A stretch of 64,000 bases of DNA. Origin: Ruminococcus bovis (GTDB taxonomy: Bacteria > Bacillota > Clostridia > Oscillospirales > Acutalibacteraceae). This document shows, piece by piece, positions 26,033-33,945 of this stretch. The notes under the pieces were generated by a model that saw nothing but the letters and a program-made list of their open reading frames with translations, made no database searches and had not been told where the DNA came from. The stretch spans positions 2,229,941-2,293,940 of the forward strand of contig NZ_CP039381.1 in NCBI RefSeq assembly GCF_005601135.1, in the 5' to 3' direction. Position numbers and translations under genes: made by a program. Each line of letters begins with the position of its first letter. The first letter of the stretch is position 1.

Positions 26033-27160
26033 TTATATTGATTTAACTTTAAAGGATAACATTGTAATGTCATAAAACTGATTATTATTACCGGTATAAT
26101 CAAGTAATGTTTGTTCTATATTTTTATGCAATTCTTTTTGATTGCAATTTTTATATTTATTAAGTGTACTAACTGTTCTATCAAGTCCAAATAGTTCATC
26201 ATTTTCACCGGTTGCTTCAGCTACACCATCAGTATATAAGAACAGTTCATCACCAATATTAAGCTTTAATGTATATTCTTTAAATGGGACATCTCTAAGT
26301 CCACCAAGTACAAAACTGTGTTTGTCCTTATAAATTTCATATTCCCCATTATTTCTCATAATAATAGGATATTCGTGACCCGCATTAACACAAGTTAGTG
26401 TTCCGGTAGAAATTTCATAAATTACTAACCAAGCAGTAACAAACATTCTGTCTTTGCTCTCATCACATAATAGATTATTTGAATATTTCATAATTTCTTT
26501 TGGTGAATGATATGTTTCGGCATTTAGTTTTAGAATTGTTCTTGACATTGACATAAATAGTGCTGACGGTACAACTTTATCCGATACATCGGCAATTGTA
26601 AGTACAAGGTGGTCACTATCAATTAAATAATAATCATAAAAATCGCCACCGACTTCTTTAGCCGGTAACATACTTGCATATATATCAAATTCTTTTCTAT
26701 CCGGAAATGCAGGAAATTCACTTGGTAGCATATCTAACTGAATTTTTGATGCAAGGTCTAATTCAGTTTTTACTGACGCATTCTTGGTAGAAATAATATC
26801 CTGTTCAACAACCATCTCATGACATTTCTTAGAAATCAAAATACAAGCAATACCACAAATAATAATTGCAATCAATACAGGTGCTTGATTTATAGACATA
26901 TTTTTAATAAAAGATAAAAACTCATCAGGTACTTGTGACAAATAATCTACAGCAATTTTCAATACATTTAATAGAAAGAAGATTACAGAAAATACTGAAG
27001 TGAAAAAAGTTAATTTAGGAGAATAGTATCGGCATATAATAATAATTGGGAATATTAAAATAATATTGATATCAATAAGAAAACTCTTAGTCATAAAAAA
27101 TGTTGCTATTAAACGACAAAAGCCACTAAAAGCAGCGGCTTTGACCAAGCTAATTATCAT
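26033..27160 (-). CDS. Membrane SpoIIE-family PP2C phosphatase
   Basis: This 375-residue protein has four N-terminal membrane segments (about 1-118), a coiled linker starting ASKIQLDMLPSEFP, and a SpoIIE-type PP2C domain with AKEVGGDFYDYYLI, LTIADVSDKVVPSALFMS, VNAGHEYPIIMR, ELFLYTDGVAEA and FYDITMLSFKV. Metal-binding Asp residues are present. It would dephosphorylate an anti-sigma factor antagonist (RsbV or SpoIIAA type). No such partner lies in the window. The start is weakly supported because no good ribosome site precedes it. The small membrane gene at 27206 lies 45 bp upstream and may share its transcript. Confidence 0.88.
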   Translation of the reverse strand: MIISLVKAAAFSGFCRLIATFFMTKSFLIDINIILIFPIIIICRYYSPKLTFFTSVFSVIFFLLNVLKIAVDYLSQVPDEFLSFIKNMSINQAPVLIAIIICGIACILISKKCHEMVVEQDIISTKNASVKTELDLASKIQLDMLPSEFPAFPDRKEFDIYASMLPAKEVGGDFYDYYLIDSDHLVLTIADVSDKVVPSALFMSMSRTILKLNAETYHSPKEIMKYSNNLLCDESKDRMFVTAWLVIYEISTGTLTCVNAGHEYPIIMRNNGEYEIYKDKHSFVLGGLRDVPFKEYTLKLNIGDELFLYTDGVAEATGENDELFGLDRTVSTLNKYKNCNQKELHKNIEQTLLDYTGNNNQFYDITMLSFKVKSI

Positions 27161-27205
27161 AGAAAATCTTAATTTACAGAGAAAATTTCACAGACTCAAA
27201 AATAC

Positions 27206-27454
27206 TTATTTGCTAATTGCCTTTCTCTTCTTTAGAAAGAATTTCCTTATACACTTGGTTACTGCATTTTCACCATCCGCCTTAAGGTTAATCAAGTCGT
27301 ATCCTCCAAAAATGAGAGTTAACGCTGAACATAAGGTTAGTTGTTGCATAGGATGAAATCCACCACCATTAACTGCATCAATTAATGTTAGTATGCCAAA
27401 AGCTGAACCTCCGATTAAGAAATGAACAATTACTGTTAAAGCGTATTTTTTCAT
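27206..27454 (-). CDS. Small membrane protein, unknown
   Basis: This 82-residue protein has two hydrophobic segments (about 4-24 and 36-52) and a basic C-terminal tail. AAAGGAG precedes the ATG at normal spacing. It reads into the SpoIIE-like phosphatase gene 45 bp downstream. No known family is recognised. Confidence 0.7.
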   Translation of the reverse strand: MKKYALTVIVHFLIGGSAFGILTLIDAVNGGGFHPMQQLTLCSALTLIFGGYDLINLKADGENAVTKCIRKFFLKKRKAISK

Positions 27455-27596
27455 ATTTATTACTCCTTTGTTATCTGTTTTTCTATGATTAGATTATACA
27501 TTTACATAAGAAAAACTTAAATTGTATTTTAATGTTGTTAAAGTTCAAATATGATATTTTTTGTTTTAATTTTAGTTTAATTTAGAATAGATGTGC

Positions 27597-27626
27597 AAAA
27601 GGCTGCACAGTAAAGTGCAGCCTTTT
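27597..27626 (-). terminator. Terminator before the small membrane protein gene
   Basis: AAAAGGCTGCAC and GTGCAGCCTTTT arms with a 6-base loop. It is the end of the chimeric remnant at 27754 on the minus strand. Confidence 0.9.
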
Positions 27627-27753
27627 GCATTAGGTAATTTGAGGTCCATTCTTTGAGAAGGAATGGTAAATATGATTTTTGTTTTGAATATAACTCTACA
27701 CTCAAAACGATATTATATTAAAAACAAATTATTAATTTGTCTTAATATCTAAA

Positions 27754-28199
27754 TTAAACTTCAATTTTCTTAACTGAAGCCATTGTAATGAAGTAAATAA
27801 CTACAATGTACGCAAGAATAGAAATAGTACATGGAATCATAACACCGGTTGAAGGTGTACCAACTGCTAGTCTTTCAATAGCTGAACCCAACCAAATATA
27901 AGAAATATCAAAAGGAAGTTTATCTAAATGTAAATTAGACTCTGCCATCGAAATACCGATTGGTAGTAATATTAAAGCTAAAATTGAAGTTACTTTTTTA
28001 TAGTCAATTTTTGATAGAATTGATACATCAGTACCCTTACCGATATATTTCTTTATTTCTACATTGTTGCCACTAATTGTGTACTGATAATTGGCGTTTT
28101 CTTTGTTACTGTCTTTGCAGTAGTAGCGCTAAAACTTGCTACTGAAAAAGCAGAAACAGACATTATCAATACAAGTAATACTGAAATAACTCTTTTCAT
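27754..28199 (-). pseudogene. Chimeric remnant: BspA-like N-terminus joined to an ABC permease tail
   Basis: ATG at 28199 opens a signal peptide (MKRVISVLLVLIMSVSAFS). The frame stops after about 45 codons. In another frame the sequence goes on as YQYTISGNNVEIKKYIGKG, then DVSILSKIDYKKVTSI, the typical first LRR_5 unit of BspA-like proteins. Right after KKVTSI it turns into a hydrophobic stretch (LALILLPIGISMAES, then AERLAVGTPSTG-like text and IVVIYFITMASVKKIEV) that looks like the end of an ABC-2 permease. So two unrelated genes are fused and frameshifted. Nothing functional is expected. Confidence 0.65.
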
Positions 28200-28332
28200 T
28201 AATATATCTTCTTTTTACACGCATAATATGTATTTACACATAGTAAGTATAATCAATATTTTTAAAACAATCAACCTCTTTGTCATATATGGTCAAATTA
28301 ATTCATAAGTGGTCTCTAATAATTATCAAAAG

Positions 28333-28358
28333 AAAAAAGGTCTGTATTTCTACAGACC
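28333..28358 (-). terminator. Terminator of the MarR-gltA-MarR operon
   Basis: GGTCTGTA and TACAGACC arms with a TTTC/GAAA loop are followed on the minus strand by six T residues. Confidence 0.88.
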
Positions 28359-28368
28359 CATAATTATT

Positions 28369-28782
28369 TTATTCTCCTAAAATTTTTCTGATTTTAGCAA
28401 GTGTATCAATAGTTGTTTTTAAATCTTCACCATCAATATTAGCAATAATTTTGCTATAGGCACTTACTAAACTTTCTTTCTGACTATGCATTTCAGAAAC
28501 TGCCTTAGTTGTAGGAGTGATATATGTTCTTTCTTTTTTATCATCGGTATGCCATTCTACATAACCTTTTTGCTGAAGTTTTTTTACTGCCTTAGAAATA
28601 TCAGTAATTGGCATATTCATATATTCAGCTAAATCTGAAAGATAAACACCATCTTCAATTTCTGAATTTTCCATACAATGCTTTATACTATATAAAAATA
28701 GATAATCAGCTTTTTCAAAAGTTTTGAATATATTGTCAATATTAATACTCTTTAGAAAGAAATCTTCTTGAATACTACTCAA
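28369..28782 (-). CDS. MarR-family transcriptional regulator
   Basis: This 137-residue protein starts at TTG 28782, with GAGGA nine bases upstream, overlapping the gltA stop. It has the MarR winged helix: VYLSDLAEYMNMPITDISKAVKKLQQKGYVEW, then the wing DDKKERTYITPT. It is the last gene of the operon MarR (30590) - citrate synthase - MarR, so it may sense a metabolite of citrate/acyl-CoA metabolism. Ligand unknown. Confidence 0.85.
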   Translation of the reverse strand: MSSIQEDFFLKSINIDNIFKTFEKADYLFLYSIKHCMENSEIEDGVYLSDLAEYMNMPITDISKAVKKLQQKGYVEWHTDDKKERTYITPTTKAVSEMHSQKESLVSAYSKIIANIDGEDLKTTIDTLAKIRKILGE

Positions 28783-30131
28783 TTACATCTGTCCTCTCTT
28801 TTTACATAATCTCTATTTGTTACAAGGCTCTTATATGCAGGTCTGATAATCTTATCAGTTGTTACAAGTTCCTCGATACGGTGAGCACTCCAACCTACTA
28901 TTCTAGCAATAGCAAATAGTGGTGTGTATAATTCCTTAGGAATACCTAGCATATCGTAAACAAAGCCACTGTAGAAGTCAACATTAGGGCTAACACCCTT
29001 GAAAATCTTTCTTTTTTCAGCAATAACCTTTGGTGCTAGTTTTTCAATGTTATTGTATAGAGTCATATCATCATTACGATGCTTTTCTTCTGCAAGTTGT
29101 TCAACAAATCTCTTAAATACTTTTTCTCTTGGGTCAGATAAAGAATAAACTGCGTGACCCATACCATAGATAAGACCTTGCTTATCGAATGTTTCTTTAT
29201 TAAGAATCTTTTTTAGATAATTTTCAATTTCATCTTCATCATAGAAATCAGATACATGATGACGAATATCATCCATCATATTCATAACCATAATGTTAGC
29301 ACCACCATGCTTCTTACCTTTTAGTGATGACATAGCAGCAGCAATAGCTGAATATGTATCTGAACCTGAAGAAGTAACAACTCTTGTTGTAAATGTTGAG
29401 TTATTACCACCACCATGTTCCATATGAAGTAGTAAAGCAATGTCAAGAACTCTAGCTTCAAGCTCAGTATATTTCTGATCAGGTCTAATCATACGAAGAA
29501 AGTTCTCAGCAATAGAAAGTTCCGGATCAGGTCTGTGAATATACATACTACCGTTATTTTCATAGTGGTTATATGCGTGATATGCATATGCTGCCATCAT
29601 TGGGAATGTACTAATAAGCATCATACATTGTCTTAATACATTAGAAAGTTCAAGGTTATCCTTATCTTTATCATATGAAGCTAAAGTAAGAATACTTCTA
29701 GTCATAGAGTTCATAATGTCAGCAGTAGGAGCTTTCATAATTACATCACGAGTAAAGTTAGTTGGCAGTTCCATACCATCAGAAAGTGCAATCTTAAATT
29801 TACTTAACTGACTTTCTGTTGGAAGTTCACCGAATAATAGAAGATATGCACCTTCTTCAAAAATAAACTTCTTACCTGTAGAGCCATTTACAATATCTTG
29901 AACATCGTAACCACGATAAAGAAGTTCACCATCACAAGGTGTCTTTACTCCATCAATATATTTAAAGGCAGTAATTTGAGAAATATTTGTAAGTCCGGTT
30001 AGAACACCTTGACCATTTTCATCTCTTAAGCCTTTTTTTACACCATACTCAGCATATAAGCCTTTGTTGATTGAATCATGAGTAACACACAAATCAACAT
30101 TGCTTTTTGCATAATTAAGTAGCTTATCCAT
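28779..30131 (-). CDS. gltA: Citrate/2-methylcitrate synthase
   Basis: This 450-residue enzyme condenses acetyl-CoA with oxaloacetate. Recognisable parts are LLYRGYDVQDIV near 70, HMEHGGGNNSTFTTRVV with the substrate His, LKGKKHGGAN, and the catalytic His/Arg stretch GMGHAVYSLSDPRE. The Asp of the active site is in VDFYSGFVYDMLG. The longer N-terminus resembles Clostridia-type citrate synthases. In these anaerobes it usually serves glutamate synthesis. It lies between two MarR genes, overlapping the downstream one, with GGGAG before the ATG. Confidence 0.95.
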   Translation of the reverse strand: MDKLLNYAKSNVDLCVTHDSINKGLYAEYGVKKGLRDENGQGVLTGLTNISQITAFKYIDGVKTPCDGELLYRGYDVQDIVNGSTGKKFIFEEGAYLLLFGELPTESQLSKFKIALSDGMELPTNFTRDVIMKAPTADIMNSMTRSILTLASYDKDKDNLELSNVLRQCMMLISTFPMMAAYAYHAYNHYENNGSMYIHRPDPELSIAENFLRMIRPDQKYTELEARVLDIALLLHMEHGGGNNSTFTTRVVTSSGSDTYSAIAAAMSSLKGKKHGGANIMVMNMMDDIRHHVSDFYDEDEIENYLKKILNKETFDKQGLIYGMGHAVYSLSDPREKVFKRFVEQLAEEKHRNDDMTLYNNIEKLAPKVIAEKRKIFKGVSPNVDFYSGFVYDMLGIPKELYTPLFAIARIVGWSAHRIEELVTTDKIIRPAYKSLVTNRDYVKREDRCN

Positions 30132-30155
30132 AAATAACTCCCTTCGTTTAAAGAA

Positions 30156-30590
30156 CTATGAGTTAAGTTCCTTTTCTACATTGTCATTAATTTTGTGTAT
30201 TATAGATTTAAGAACAGAAATTTCATCTTTTGTAATTTCTTTTTGAATTACATCTTTACAATTACAATACACTTTATCAACTTTATCAATTATATCCATT
30301 GCTCTTTTTTCGATAATAATATGCATTATTCTGTGGTCTTTACTGTCCTCAGCAAGACGAATATAGCCATTCTCTCTTAGATTATCAAGAGAATGAGAAA
30401 TATGAGCTTTGGATAAATGAAATATCTTCATTATTTCCTTTGAAGTATCAACATATGGGTGATTATAAAGGAACACCAAAATATCAACTTCGATAGGTTT
30501 TAATTCACAATCGGCTAAAACCGGTTCCATTTTTTTGTTAATTAATTTTTTAATCTGTCTAGCAACAGACAACAGTTCATTTGCTTCCAT
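30156..30590 (-). CDS. MarR-family transcriptional regulator, likely gltA regulator
   Basis: The ATG at 30590 (MEANELLSVARQ) is preferred because AAGGGG lies about eight bases upstream and the longer form would start inside the operator. The 144 residues have the winged helix KEIMKIFHLSKAHISHSLDNLRENGYI and wing DSKDHRIMHI. It is first in the operon with citrate synthase. A perfect 7+7 palindrome over the transcription start (30602-30619) is the probable operator. Confidence 0.87.
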   Translation of the reverse strand: MEANELLSVARQIKKLINKKMEPVLADCELKPIEVDILVFLYNHPYVDTSKEIMKIFHLSKAHISHSLDNLRENGYIRLAEDSKDHRIMHIIIEKRAMDIIDKVDKVYCNCKDVIQKEITKDEISVLKSIIHKINDNVEKELNS

Positions 30591-30601
30591 AAAGTACCCC
30601 T

Positions 30602-30619
30602 TAGTTCGGTAACGAACTA
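30602..30619 (-). promoter_or_regulatory. Probable MarR operator palindrome
   Basis: TAGTTCG-GTAA-CGAACTA is a perfect palindrome lying just downstream of the -10 box, over the transcription start and ahead of the MarR ATG. Confidence 0.7.
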
Positions 30620-30625
30620 TTAAGA

Positions 30626-30654
30626 AGTATAACACTAATTTGTATAAAAGTCAA
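30626..30654 (-). promoter_or_regulatory. Promoter of the MarR-gltA operon
   Basis: On the minus strand TTGACT and TATACT are separated by 17 bp. Confidence 0.75.
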
Positions 30655-30730
30655 GTAAATCAATAGTTTAACACATAATTTTCACTAAACATTCACTATA
30701 ATATAATTAATTTTGTACAAATATAAAAAA

Positions 30731-30756
30731 TACCGACTACTTTACTGTAGTCGGTA
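30731..30756 (-). terminator. Terminator after the SDR remnant
   Basis: TACCGACTAC and GTAGTCGGTA arms with a 6-base loop are followed by six T residues on the minus strand. Confidence 0.85.
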
Positions 30757-30773
30757 ATAAGATTATTAAGAAA

Positions 30774-30953
30774 TTAAGGTCTTAATGGACCATAATAATA
30801 ACTGGCAGTAGCACCACCATCGCACATAAAGTCAGTACCTGTAATAAAAGCACCTTTATCACTCATAAGTAATTCAGCTACATTTGCTACTTCATCATCA
30901 GTACCTGGACGACCTGTTGGGCATTTAGCAAACATATTCTTGTAAAAATCACC
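30774..30953 (-). pseudogene. C-terminal remnant of a short-chain dehydrogenase
   Basis: About 59 codons remain in frame before an upstream TGA at 30954-30956. The text GRPGTDDEVANVAELLMSD and GAFITGTDFMCDGGATA is the end of an SDR oxidoreductase (the GRPG and DGG elements). The Rossmann fold and the active-site Tyr/Lys are gone. An intact copy elsewhere in the genome is likely. The terminator at 30731 was probably its own. Bases 30954-31041 hold nothing recognisable. Confidence 0.8.
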
Positions 30954-31041
30954 TCATTTCTTTTTCATAAATAATTAATTTCTATACTCTAAGTATAAAT
31001 TTATTTATAAGAAAAATCAATTTGAATATTTATATAAAATA

Positions 31042-31090
31042 ATAAGAAATACTTATATGAAATTAAATTTATCGTATAAGTATTTCTTAT
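31042..31090 (-). terminator. AT-rich inverted repeat downstream of lysR gene
   Basis: Perfect 16-base arms (ATAAGAAATACTTATA and its complement) flank a 17-base loop, 4 bases from the LysR stop. It is probably a terminator, though the stem is low in GC. Confidence 0.6.
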
Positions 31091-31093
31091 AAA

Positions 31094-31972
31094 TTATTTA
31101 TTAAGTTGTTTTTCAAGGATTTTTACAAATTCTTCAATATAAATATTACTATTTTCCTTTTTCCAGAAAGCACAATAGTTTCTTTTAATCACTTCGTTAT
31201 CTCTATATAGAGGAACTTTAGTTGTAAGACTATCCTGATTACTTGCATTATTTTCTGTAACAAGAAAGCCTTTCCCACTAATAACCATTAGTTTTGCATC
31301 ATCAATATCTTTCGCAAAAAGGATTTCGCTATTAACACCTATATCTTGCTTATAGAATGTTTCTTCTGTCTCACTGTCATTTCCACTTGATATGAGAATA
31401 CAAGGCAAATTCTTCAGTTCTTTTAATGTTACTTTATTTAATTTTGAAATAGGATTACTCTTAGCAACTTCTATATAACAACTTTTTGTAGTTAATTTAT
31501 GATTTACATATTCGTCAGAAAAGGCTCTCCTTTGGTCATTAAAAACTAAATCTACAGTACTGTCCCTCAGCATTTTATATAGTTGTTCGTGATTTTCCCT
31601 TTTAATATCCAATGATAATTTAGGATATTTCTGCATAATTTCAGTTACAGTATTTTGCAATTCATCAGTTGAATAATCTTTTAAAAATCCAATCTTTAAT
31701 GTGTTATTTTTATTTGTGGCAATGTTGTAAGAATCATTTACTATCTTTTGATAGTCACTAACAAGTATTAATGTTTTCTTATAAAAATACTCACCTGCCG
31801 GTGTTAAAGTAAACTTTCTATTATTTCTTTCCAGTAACTTAAAACCAAGTTCATTTTCAAGTGCTTTAATTTGTTGTGAAATTGCTGATTGTGATATATT
31901 ACATTCTTCTGCTGCTAAAGAAAAACTATTATTCTCCACAACAGAATGAAAATACTGTATTTGTCTTAACAT
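31094..31972 (-). CDS. LysR-family transcriptional regulator
   Basis: Starting at ATG 31972 (AGAGGTG upstream) gives 292 residues beginning MLRQIQYFHSVVENNSF. The N-terminal helix-turn-helix is LAAEECNISQSAISQQIKALENELGF, and the effector domain follows (about 90-290). It stands just downstream of the lysA-like gene, separated by a terminator. LysR regulators commonly control neighbouring metabolic genes, here perhaps lysine synthesis or the lost SDR, but this is only positional. Confidence 0.9.
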   Translation of the reverse strand: MLRQIQYFHSVVENNSFSLAAEECNISQSAISQQIKALENELGFKLLERNNRKFTLTPAGEYFYKKTLILVSDYQKIVNDSYNIATNKNNTLKIGFLKDYSTDELQNTVTEIMQKYPKLSLDIKRENHEQLYKMLRDSTVDLVFNDQRRAFSDEYVNHKLTTKSCYIEVAKSNPISKLNKVTLKELKNLPCILISSGNDSETEETFYKQDIGVNSEILFAKDIDDAKLMVISGKGFLVTENNASNQDSLTTKVPLYRDNEVIKRNYCAFWKKENSNIYIEEFVKILEKQLNK

Positions 31973-31992
31973 AATACACCTCTTTAAAAAAA

Positions 31993-32022
31993 CAGAGATT
32001 ATGAAATTAATCATAATCTCTG
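31993..32022 (-). terminator. Terminator between the lysA-like gene and lysR gene
   Basis: CAGAGATTATGA and TCATAATCTCTG perfect arms with a 6-base loop, followed by seven T residues on the minus strand. Confidence 0.9.
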
Positions 32023-32041
32023 AAAATTGCATAATTAAAAA

Positions 32042-33325
32042 TTAGTCCTTTGGTAACTTAAAGTCATCAGAAAAATCAAAAGTAGCAAAGTAATCGCCAG
32101 GAGTTTCTGCCCTTCTAATTAGCTTATGTGAGCCATCTTCCTTAAGTAAAACTTCTGCACTTCTTAATTTACCATTATAGTTGTAACCCATTGAGAAACC
32201 ATGAGCACCGGCATCATGAATATAGATAATGTCACCCATATCAATCTTTGGTAACATTCTGTCAATAGCGAATTTATCGTTATTTTCACATAGGCCACCT
32301 GTTACATCATACTTATGGTCACAAGGTTCATTTTCTTTACCTAAAACAGTAATATGATGATATGAGCCATACATAGCAGGACGCATTAAGTTTGCTGCAC
32401 AAGCATCAAGACCAATATATTCCTTATAAATATGCTTTTCGTGAATTGCAGTAGCAACTAAAGCACCGTATGGTGCAAGCATATATCTACCAAGTTCTGT
32501 GTAGATTTCTACATCATCCATTCCCTCAGGAACAAGGATTTCTTCAAATTTCTTTCTAACACCTTCACCGATAATAGCAATATTATTCTTTGGCTGTTCA
32601 GGTTTATAATCAACACCAACACCACCTGAAAGGTTGATAAACTTAATATGTACACCTGTTTTCTTGTGTAGTCTAACTGCTAGGTTAAATAGAATACCGG
32701 CAAGTTCAGGATAATATTCATTTGAAACAGTATTTGATGCTAAGAATGCGTGAATACCAAATTCTTCAGCACCGGCCTTTTTAAGTTCAGTAAAGGCCTC
32801 AACCATTTGTTCTTCACTCATACCATACTTTGAGTCACCCGGAGTATCCATAACCTGAACTTTTTCTTCACTATCAGCTAGTTTGAATACACCACCCGGA
32901 TTATATCTGCAACAAATTGTCTTTGGAACACCACAAACCTTTTTGATAAACTCAACATGAGTTAAATCATCAAGGTTAATGTTAGCACCTAGTTCATAAG
33001 CTTTCTTCATATCCTGTACAGGTGTAACATTTGAACTAAACATAATGTCGCTACCTGTGATACCACAAGCCTCACATAGTTCAAGTTCTGTATATGAAGA
33101 ACAGTCCATACCACAACCCTCTTCTTGTAAAATCTTCATTAGATATGGGTTAGGAGTAGCTTTTACTGCAAAATATTCCTTATAACCTTTGTTCCAGCTA
33201 AAAGCCTTGTTAAGTGCTCTAGCGTTTTCTCTAATACCCTTTTCGTCATAAATGTGGAATGGTGTAGGAATGTCCTTAATAATATCCTTAGCCTGTTCCA
33301 AAGTAATAAATGGCTTCTTCTCCAT
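32042..33325 (-). CDS. lysA: Diaminopimelate decarboxylase-like PLP enzyme
   Basis: This 427-residue group IV decarboxylase has the PLP lysine in YFAVKATPNPYLMKIL (near 51), the serine/His region CGMDCSSYTELEL, the phosphate-binding glycines LSGGVGVDYKPE, and the C-terminal DVTGGLCENND and IIYIHDAGAHGFSMGYNY with the active-site Cys and Tyr. The reaction makes lysine from meso-diaminopimelate. Relatives act on other diamino acids, so the substrate should be held loosely. It is only 2 bp from engB and probably co-transcribed. Confidence 0.88.
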   Translation of the reverse strand: MEKKPFITLEQAKDIIKDIPTPFHIYDEKGIRENARALNKAFSWNKGYKEYFAVKATPNPYLMKILQEEGCGMDCSSYTELELCEACGITGSDIMFSSNVTPVQDMKKAYELGANINLDDLTHVEFIKKVCGVPKTICCRYNPGGVFKLADSEEKVQVMDTPGDSKYGMSEEQMVEAFTELKKAGAEEFGIHAFLASNTVSNEYYPELAGILFNLAVRLHKKTGVHIKFINLSGGVGVDYKPEQPKNNIAIIGEGVRKKFEEILVPEGMDDVEIYTELGRYMLAPYGALVATAIHEKHIYKEYIGLDACAANLMRPAMYGSYHHITVLGKENEPCDHKYDVTGGLCENNDKFAIDRMLPKIDMGDIIYIHDAGAHGFSMGYNYNGKLRSAEVLLKEDGSHKLIRRAETPGDYFATFDFSDDFKLPKD

Positions 33326-33327
33326 TT

Positions 33328-33936
33328 TTATTCCTCCTCTGAATCTTTTAAGTATTCCTCAACACTTTCATTAATAACACCGATTATTGACTCGGCACCT
33401 TCCCCTGTTTGTGCTGAAAATGGAAATAATCTTATATCATCAAACTCTTTTAGAGTTTCCCCAATCATAGCTAAATTCTTATTAACTTCTGATTTCTTTA
33501 GTTTATCCAGCTTTGTAAGAACCACAATAAATGGCAAACCACTATTGTGTAAAAAACTAATCATACCAATATCATCTTGAGTTGGTTTGTGTCGCATATC
33601 AAGTAACTGAACAACTAGACAAAATGCTCTTTCTTGGTCAAAATAGCCTTCCATTAGTTCTGCCCATCTTTGTTTTTCAGCTTTGCTTACCTTTGCATAA
33701 CCATAACCCGGTAAATCTACAAGATGAAAATTATCAACATCAAAAAAGTTAATTGTTGCAGTTTTACCTGGCTTTGAGCTAATTCTGGCCAAGGCCTTTC
33801 TGCCACAAAGTTTATTGATAAGTGATGACTTACCAACATTACTTTTACCGGAAAAAATAACTTCTGGTTTAGTTGACTGAGGTAACTGACTGCTTGTACC
33901 ACAAGCAAATTCAAATTCTGCACTGTTAAAAGTCAT
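33328..33936 (-). CDS. engB: Ribosome biogenesis GTPase EngB (YsxC/YihA)
   Basis: This 202-residue GTPase acts in 50S ribosome assembly. G1 is FSGKSNVGKSSLIN (about 28-41), G2 contains GKTATINFF, G3 is LVDLPGYGYAK, G4 LTKLDK and G5 FSAQTGEG. Length and motifs match closely. It lies between lon and lysA, the common lon-engB order of Firmicutes. Confidence 0.96.
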   Translation of the reverse strand: MTFNSAEFEFACGTSSQLPQSTKPEVIFSGKSNVGKSSLINKLCGRKALARISSKPGKTATINFFDVDNFHLVDLPGYGYAKVSKAEKQRWAELMEGYFDQERAFCLVVQLLDMRHKPTQDDIGMISFLHNSGLPFIVVLTKLDKLKKSEVNKNLAMIGETLKEFDDIRLFPFSAQTGEGAESIIGVINESVEEYLKDSEEE

Positions 33937-33945
33937 AATTACCTC

